Shown in pieces: positions 13,581 through 17,149 of a stretch of DNA of 17,149 bases. Below the pieces are notes generated by a model that saw nothing but the letters and a program-made list of their open reading frames with translations, did not search any database and was not told where the DNA came from. Where the stretch lies: assembly GCA_934655935.1 (NCBI GenBank), contig CAKUHJ010000031.1:1-17149 (forward strand), read 5' to 3'. Both the position numbers and the translations under genes were made by a program. The stretch comes from an uncultured Oscillospiraceae bacterium (GTDB taxonomy: Bacteria > Bacillota > Clostridia > Oscillospirales > Oscillospiraceae). Each line of letters opens with the position of its first letter. Position 1 is the stretch's first letter.

Positions 13581-14777
13581 TTACTTCTTTTCCTTCAGCT
13601 TGTGCTTCAGCGACCAGTCGCGCTTGTTCGCCTGGCGGGCGCGCGCGATGGCAAGCGCCGCCGGCGGAACGTCCTCCGTAATGGTAGAGCCCGCGGCAAT
13701 GTAGGCGCCCTGGCCGATGCGCACCGGGGCGACAAGGTTGGTGTTGCAGCCGATGAAGGCATTGTCCTCGATTGTGGTGCGGAATTTTTTCGCGCGGTCA
13801 TAGTTGACCGTGACGGTGCCGCAGCCGAAGTTGATATTTTTCCCCACATCGCTGTCGCCCACGTAGGTCAGGTGTGAGATCTTTGTGCCGTCGCCGATGG
13901 TGGAGTTCTTGATTTCCACAAAGTCGCCGGCCCGGACATGGTCCCCGATCCTTGAGCCAGGCCGCACATAGGCAAAGGGGCCCACATGGGTGTCGCTGCC
14001 GACGCTGGCGTCGTAGAGCTGAGAGGAATTGACGGTGGTGCGGTCGCCGACGCAGGTGTTTTCCAAGTAAGCGTTCGGGCCGATGACACAGTCCTCGCCG
14101 ATAACGGTCCTGCCGCGCAGGATGGTGCCCGGCAGAATAGCCGTCCCCCGACCGACACGCACGTCTGGCTCAAGATAGGCGTTGTCATAATCCCAGATTT
14201 CAACGCCCTGCGCCGCGTGCCGGTACAGAACGCCCCGCCTGAGAATCGGCTGCCACTCGGCCAGCTCCTCCAGGCTTGAAACGGCGAACACGCCGTCGCG
14301 GTCCGTATACGACACGCCGTGCGCCTTGAGAAAGTCGGTAAAGATAAACGATTCGTCCAGCGCGTCCATCAGCGTCCGGCAGCGCACGCTCGTCATTCCG
14401 GAGGGTGCGGGCGGTGCAGAGAAATCCAGCTCCTCCGGGCTGAAGGGCAGGATGACGCACGGGCCGGTTACCACCAGAACGTCTGCGTCGTCCTGATCGG
14501 CCGTGGACAAAAACACATGCAGCTGGTCGGAGGTGTCCTCGCCCTCCGCGCAGCAGACATAGACGTCCTGCGGGAAGCAGGCCAGCGCGCTTTCGCGCAT
14601 TTTCTCGTGGCAGACCAAAAAGAAACGCCCAACGCCGCATTCGATCAGAGCGCGCACAAGCCAGCAAAGCAAGGGCGTCCCCATCACGGACTGCAGCATC
14701 ATTGGGCGGGAATATCCGGTTTTCGCCGTATCGTCGGGTACAAAAATCACAGAGGATAAGCCAGGCAAGCGTTCCAC
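13581..14777 (-). CDS. glmU: GlmU-like protein: intact acetyltransferase half, degenerate uridylyltransferase half
   Basis: A 398-residue homolog of GlmU, whose C-terminal half acetylates glucosamine-1-P and whose N-terminal half makes UDP-GlcNAc. The hexapeptide-repeat half (about 190-375) is intact. It has V-R-P-G (271-274), V-E-I-K (287-290), the catalytic His in SHLTYVGD (H302), the NFGCGTVTVNYD segment (316-327) and NLVAPVRIG. The N-terminal half is short (about 190 against roughly 230 residues). It lacks the G-x-G-T-R-M and P-K signature: the aligned stretch reads IFVPDDTAKTGYSRPMM. The G-D-x-P metal motif is replaced by VVTGPCVIL (102-110). I infer loss of uridylyltransferase activity. 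An in-frame stop lies at 14792-14790. The start is a GTG at 14777 only 1 nt from AAAGGGG, or a TTG at 14768 at 10 nt. It is the first gene of the glmU-prs-pth-mfd cluster. Confidence 0.85.
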   Translation of the reverse strand: MERLPGLSSVIFVPDDTAKTGYSRPMMLQSVMGTPLLCWLVRALIECGVGRFFLVCHEKMRESALACFPQDVYVCCAEGEDTSDQLHVFLSTADQDDADVLVVTGPCVILPFSPEELDFSAPPAPSGMTSVRCRTLMDALDESFIFTDFLKAHGVSYTDRDGVFAVSSLEELAEWQPILRRGVLYRHAAQGVEIWDYDNAYLEPDVRVGRGTAILPGTILRGRTVIGEDCVIGPNAYLENTCVGDRTTVNSSQLYDASVGSDTHVGPFAYVRPGSRIGDHVRAGDFVEIKNSTIGDGTKISHLTYVGDSDVGKNINFGCGTVTVNYDRAKKFRTTIEDNAFIGCNTNLVAPVRIGQGAYIAAGSTITEDVPPAALAIARARQANKRDWSLKHKLKEKK

Positions 14778-14809
14778 GCCCCTTTCGGTTCATGTCCATA
14801 CTCGCATGT

Positions 14810-14838
14810 ATTATAGCAGAAGAAAATGCGTTTGTACA
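14810..14838 (-). promoter_or_regulatory. SigA-type promoter of the glmU-prs-pth-mfd cluster
   Basis: Read on the minus strand: TGTACA (14838-14833), a 17-bp spacer and the extended -10 TGCTATAAT (TATAAT at 14815-14810). The transcript should begin near 14803, about 26 nt before the GTG start of glmU. It is divergent from the sufC promoter, the two -35 boxes being about 70 bp apart. Confidence 0.7.
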
Positions 14839-14909
14839 GGAATTAGCGTCTGATTTTTTGCGAAAAATAACTTTGTTTTCGTTCTCCTCCGAAAAAAGGA
14901 ACAGGATAA

Positions 14910-14938
14910 TTGCGAAAAGGACAAATTCGTGCTATAAT
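14910..14938 (+). promoter_or_regulatory. SigA-type promoter of sufC-sufB
   Basis: TTGCGA (14910-14915), a 17-bp spacer and the extended -10 TGCTATAAT (TATAAT at 14933-14938). The transcript would begin near 14945, about 30 nt before the sufC ATG. I see no convincing Fur or IscR-type operator over it. Confidence 0.7.
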
Positions 14939-14976
14939 AACATAAAAATTCCAATCAAATCAAAAGAGGACACACT

Positions 14977-15711
14977 ATGCTGGAACTGCAATCGCTCTGC
15001 CTGTCCGCCAACGACGAGCAGGGGCAGGTGGATATCCTGAAAAACATTTCTCTGCGCATCGACAGCCGGAAGTTCATCGTCATCACCGGCCCGAACGGCG
15101 GCGGCAAAACCACGCTCTGCAAGGCCATTATGGGGCTTGTGAAGCCGACCTCCGGCAGAATTCTTTATAACGGGGAGGACGTCACGACTCTTTCCGTGAC
15201 CGAGCGTGCGCGCCGCGGCGTCTCCTACGGCTTTCAGCAGCCGCCGCGCTTCAAGGGCCTGCGCGTGTCTGACCTGCTGAACATCGCGGCGGGGAAAACG
15301 CTCTCGCACGACGAGGCCTGCGGGTATCTGACGCAGGTCGGCCTGTGTGCGCGCGACTATCTTACGCGCGACGTGGACGTCAGCCTCTCCGGCGGAGAGC
15401 TCAAGCGCATTGAAATCGCGACGCTTCTTGCCCGCAACACGGAGCTGATGCTTTTTGACGAGCCGGAGGCCGGCATCGACCTGTGGTCCTTCGCGCGGCT
15501 GACGGAAACCTTCCAGGCCCTGCACGACCGGGGCGAGCATACCATCGTGATCATCTCCCACCAGGAGCGCATCATCCGCCTGGCGGACGAAATTCTTCTG
15601 ATTGCCGGCGGAGAGCTCGCAGCCCGCGGCAGCGCGGAGGAGCTCTACCCGAAGCTGATGGCCAACGCCATTGCAGGCTGCAATATGCTGGAGGTGAACA
15701 AGACATGCTGA
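14977..15711 (+). CDS. sufC: Fe-S cluster assembly ATPase SufC
   Basis: A 244-residue soluble ABC ATPase of the SufC type, which pairs with SufB/SufD scaffolds to build iron-sulfur clusters in the cytoplasm. Visible motifs: Walker A GPNGGGKT (38-45), Q-loop in GFQQPPRFKG (Q87-Q88), signature LSGGELKRIE (137-146), Walker B LMLFDEPEAGID (157-168) and the switch His in ISHQ (H195). The FQQPPR and SGGE-x-KR-x-E segments separate SufC from transporter ATPases, and no membrane partner lies nearby. The start has AGAGGA 6 nt upstream. The last 7 bp overlap the start of the sufB-like gene, showing translational coupling. No sufS, sufU or sufD is adjacent. Confidence 0.93.
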   Translation: MLELQSLCLSANDEQGQVDILKNISLRIDSRKFIVITGPNGGGKTTLCKAIMGLVKPTSGRILYNGEDVTTLSVTERARRGVSYGFQQPPRFKGLRVSDLLNIAAGKTLSHDEACGYLTQVGLCARDYLTRDVDVSLSGGELKRIEIATLLARNTELMLFDEPEAGIDLWSFARLTETFQALHDRGEHTIVIISHQERIIRLADEILLIAGGELAARGSAEELYPKLMANAIAGCNMLEVNKTC

Positions 15712-16628
15712 CAGACGTTCAGAAGCACATTCTTCAGACCGTTGCGGATATGACCTCCATGCCGAAGGGCGCGGTCAACATCCGCTCCGACGGCCAGAAG
15801 GAATACCGGCAGAACTCGGAACACATTGAAATTATCTCCAAGACGGACAAGGATGGTATCGACGTCCGCGTCAAGCCCTTTACCAGGCATGAGGACGTCC
15901 ATATTCCCGTCATCCTGACAAAATCGGGCTTTCACGATCTGGTCTACAACGATTTCTTTATCGGCGAGGGCGCGGAGGTCACCATCGTCGCCGGCTGCGG
16001 CATTCACAACTGCGGCGACTGCGACTCCCAGCACGACGGCGTGCACACCTTCTACGTTGGAAAAAACGCGGTCGTCACCTACGTCGAAAAGCACTACGGA
16101 GAGGGCGAGGGCAGCGGCAAGCGCATTTTAAACCCGCAGACAATCGTCTATCTGGAGGAGGGCGCAAAAATCATTCTGCAGACCAGCCAGATTGCCGGCG
16201 TGGACGACACCAAGCGCTATACGCGCGTGGAGGCCAACGGCGAGGGCAGCGAGGTGCAGATTACCGAGCGCCTTCTCACCCACGGCGCGCAGCACGCCGT
16301 AAGCGAGATGGACGTGATCCTGAACGCGCCCGGCAGCCGCACGCGCGTGATTTCCCGCTCGGTTGCAAAGGAGCAGTCCACCCAGCTCTTTTATCCCCGC
16401 GTGCAGGGCAACGCTCCCTGCTTCGGCCATGTTTCCTGCGACGCGATCATCATGAACGAGGCGAAAGTCCGCGCAATTCCGGAAATTTCCTGCAACCACG
16501 TGGACGCGGCGCTCATTCACGAGGCCGCCATCGGGCGCATCGCCGGGGAGCAGCTTTTAAAGCTTGAAACGCTGGGCCTTACGCCGGAGCAGGCGGAGGA
16601 AAAGATTCTGGAGGGTTTCCTGCGCTGA
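15705..16628 (+). CDS. sufB: Short SufB/SufD-family Fe-S scaffold (minimal-system type)
   Basis: A 307-residue SufB/SufD-family protein, shorter than classical SufB (about 470-490) or SufD (about 420). It keeps the beta-helix core and the C-terminal helical part. It has G-H-V-S-C-D-A (C245) and I-H-E-A-A-I-G (H272-E273). By alignment from memory these match the E. coli SufB positions C405 and E434, implicated in cluster assembly. A local cysteine group, C98, C103 and C106, lies in GCGIHNCGDCDSQHDG. The start ATG overlaps sufC by 7 bp, with GGAGGT about 10 nt upstream. The sufC-sufB order, the single short scaffold and the missing cysteine desulfurase fit the two-component SUF-like minimal systems known from archaea and anaerobic bacteria. 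Which scaffold name is correct is less certain than the family. Confidence 0.88.
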   Translation: MLTDVQKHILQTVADMTSMPKGAVNIRSDGQKEYRQNSEHIEIISKTDKDGIDVRVKPFTRHEDVHIPVILTKSGFHDLVYNDFFIGEGAEVTIVAGCGIHNCGDCDSQHDGVHTFYVGKNAVVTYVEKHYGEGEGSGKRILNPQTIVYLEEGAKIILQTSQIAGVDDTKRYTRVEANGEGSEVQITERLLTHGAQHAVSEMDVILNAPGSRTRVISRSVAKEQSTQLFYPRVQGNAPCFGHVSCDAIIMNEAKVRAIPEISCNHVDAALIHEAAIGRIAGEQLLKLETLGLTPEQAEEKILEGFLR

Positions 16629-16669
16629 GACCCGGCCGCAGGCATGTGTGCCCTTGTCATTTAAGGAGA

Positions 16670-16836
16670 GGTTGTCTCAAATCAGGAAATCAGGAATAAT
16701 ATTCTTGAATTTTCATTTTTATTTAAGAGATATCGTTCCTATTAATTTAGAAAAGGCATACGAACTCAGCCATTACACTGAGTTCGTATGCCTTTGTTTT
16801 TGAAAGCTACTTTTAAAAAATCATTTTGAGGCAGCC
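16670..16836. repeat. Small element with imperfect inverted ends (MITE-like)
   Basis: The left end GGTTGTCTCAAA (16670-16681) and the inverted right end GGCTGCCTCAAA (read from 16836 on the minus strand) agree at 10 of 12 positions. They enclose an A/T-rich stretch, clearly poorer in GC than its surroundings, with no supported gene. A strong hairpin lies near its centre-right. Ends of this kind resemble those of insertion-sequence derivatives in clostridia, but I cannot name the family. It sits between the sufB-like gene and a degraded relaxase. Confidence 0.5.
16752..16800 (+). terminator. Strong hairpin with T-run, likely terminator for sufC-sufB
   Basis: A perfect 18-bp stem (16752-16769 with 16778-16795) has an 8-nt loop and is followed by GTTTTT. 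It lies 124 bp after the sufB-like stop, inside the element with inverted ends. It is the first good intrinsic terminator after the operon, so the operon may use the element for transcript ending. Confidence 0.6.
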
Positions 16837-16858
16837 CCCTTTTTTTGAAAAAGCTTGC

Positions 16859-17149
16859 CTGCGGTTTGCCAAATTCCAGCTGAGCCGGGAAAACAGGCCG
16901 TCCGTTGTCACGCCCGGCGCGGAGCGCGGCAAGCAGCACGCCAAATGGGACGCGCAGCGGAAAGGGACAAGCTATAAGCAAAACTGAAAATCGCCATTGA
17001 CAGGCTCATTCCCATTTTCAAAGACCTTGATGAGTTCCTGCGTCGGCGCGGGCGCTGAAAGCGGCGGGCGTCGGTGATAAGCGCCCCGACCTTGCCAAGC
17101 TGCGCGAGGAATATTCCAGACTGTCCGAAGAAAAGGATCGGCTATACGC
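16859..17149 (+). pseudogene. Relaxase/mobilization protein remnant, frameshifted and internally deleted
   Basis: Three pieces of a MobA/VirD2-type relaxase C-terminal region can be read. Piece 1 (to about 16979) contains LSRENRPSVV and GKQHAKWDAQRKGTSYK. A lost base near 16979-16983 shifts the frame into piece 2, KLKIAIDRLIP then DLDEFLRR (16981-17046), which runs into a stop. A further change near 17043-17049 joins ARALKAAGV then LAKLREEYSRLSEEKDRLY (piece 3), open to the right edge. In intact relaxases, as I recall them, the DEFLRR-like and ALKKAGV-like segments are separated by well over 100 residues, so a large internal deletion is likely. Intact proteins of this family nick plasmid or conjugative-element DNA for transfer. 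There is no start or catalytic domain here, so this is a dead fragment. Confidence 0.7.

Noticed and set aside
14200..14799. Minus-strand frame starting at an ATG in the glmU leader
   Set aside because: It is out of frame with GlmU, arginine-rich and without domains. It overlaps the conserved GlmU frame; a decoy, although its ATGs lie in the glmU leader.
16564..16803. Small open frame spanning the sufB 3' end and the A/T-rich element
   Set aside because: It starts inside sufB in another frame, has no ribosome site, and runs through the terminator hairpin.

Overview
The window (about 17 kb, GC-rich, strong Shine-Dalgarno sequences, SigA-type promoters) looks like a chromosomal segment of an anaerobic Firmicute of class Clostridia. 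An Oscillospiraceae-like gut bacterium is my best guess. Three things point there: the glmU-prs-pth-mfd housekeeping order, a two-gene sufC-sufB-like iron-sulfur locus, and VanW and SH3 envelope proteins. This placement is inference; no rRNA or tRNA gene is present to confirm it.

Layout. Positions 2-694 hold the C-terminal part of a sodium/solute symporter, closed by a strong bidirectional terminator. A minus-strand pair follows (3247 down to 808): an FAD-dependent dehydrogenase with a cysteine cluster and a metal-dependent amidohydrolase one base behind it, almost certainly one transcript. A GNAT acetyltransferase (+) and a HAD phosphatase (-) converge and overlap by 25 bp. Divergent from the HAD gene is a membrane-anchored SH3-domain protein, which converges on a VanW-family envelope protein. 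Between those two lie a perfect 42-bp palindrome and a roughly 150-bp repeat-like element with inverted ends.

From 14777 down to 8283 lies the minus-strand housekeeping cluster glmU-prs-pth-mfd: amino-sugar precursor, PRPP synthesis, peptidyl-tRNA recycling and transcription-coupled repair. It keeps the order known from Bacillus, without ctc or fin between the genes and without spoVG in front. A divergent promoter pair separates it from sufC and a short sufB/sufD-type scaffold, together resembling a minimal Fe-S assembly system. The right end holds a second short element with inverted ends, containing a terminator-like hairpin, and then a frameshifted, internally deleted relaxase remnant, a scar of a mobilizable element.

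The most notable points are: (1) the VanW gene has an ideal promoter and Shine-Dalgarno sequence but an ATC where the start codon should be; (2) the GlmU-like protein has an intact acetyltransferase half but has lost the uridylyltransferase catalytic motifs; (3) the two-gene Suf locus; (4) the two small elements with inverted ends; (5) mutually exclusive hairpins in the pth-mfd gap. No CRISPR array, tRNA, rRNA, intact insertion sequence or defence system was seen.
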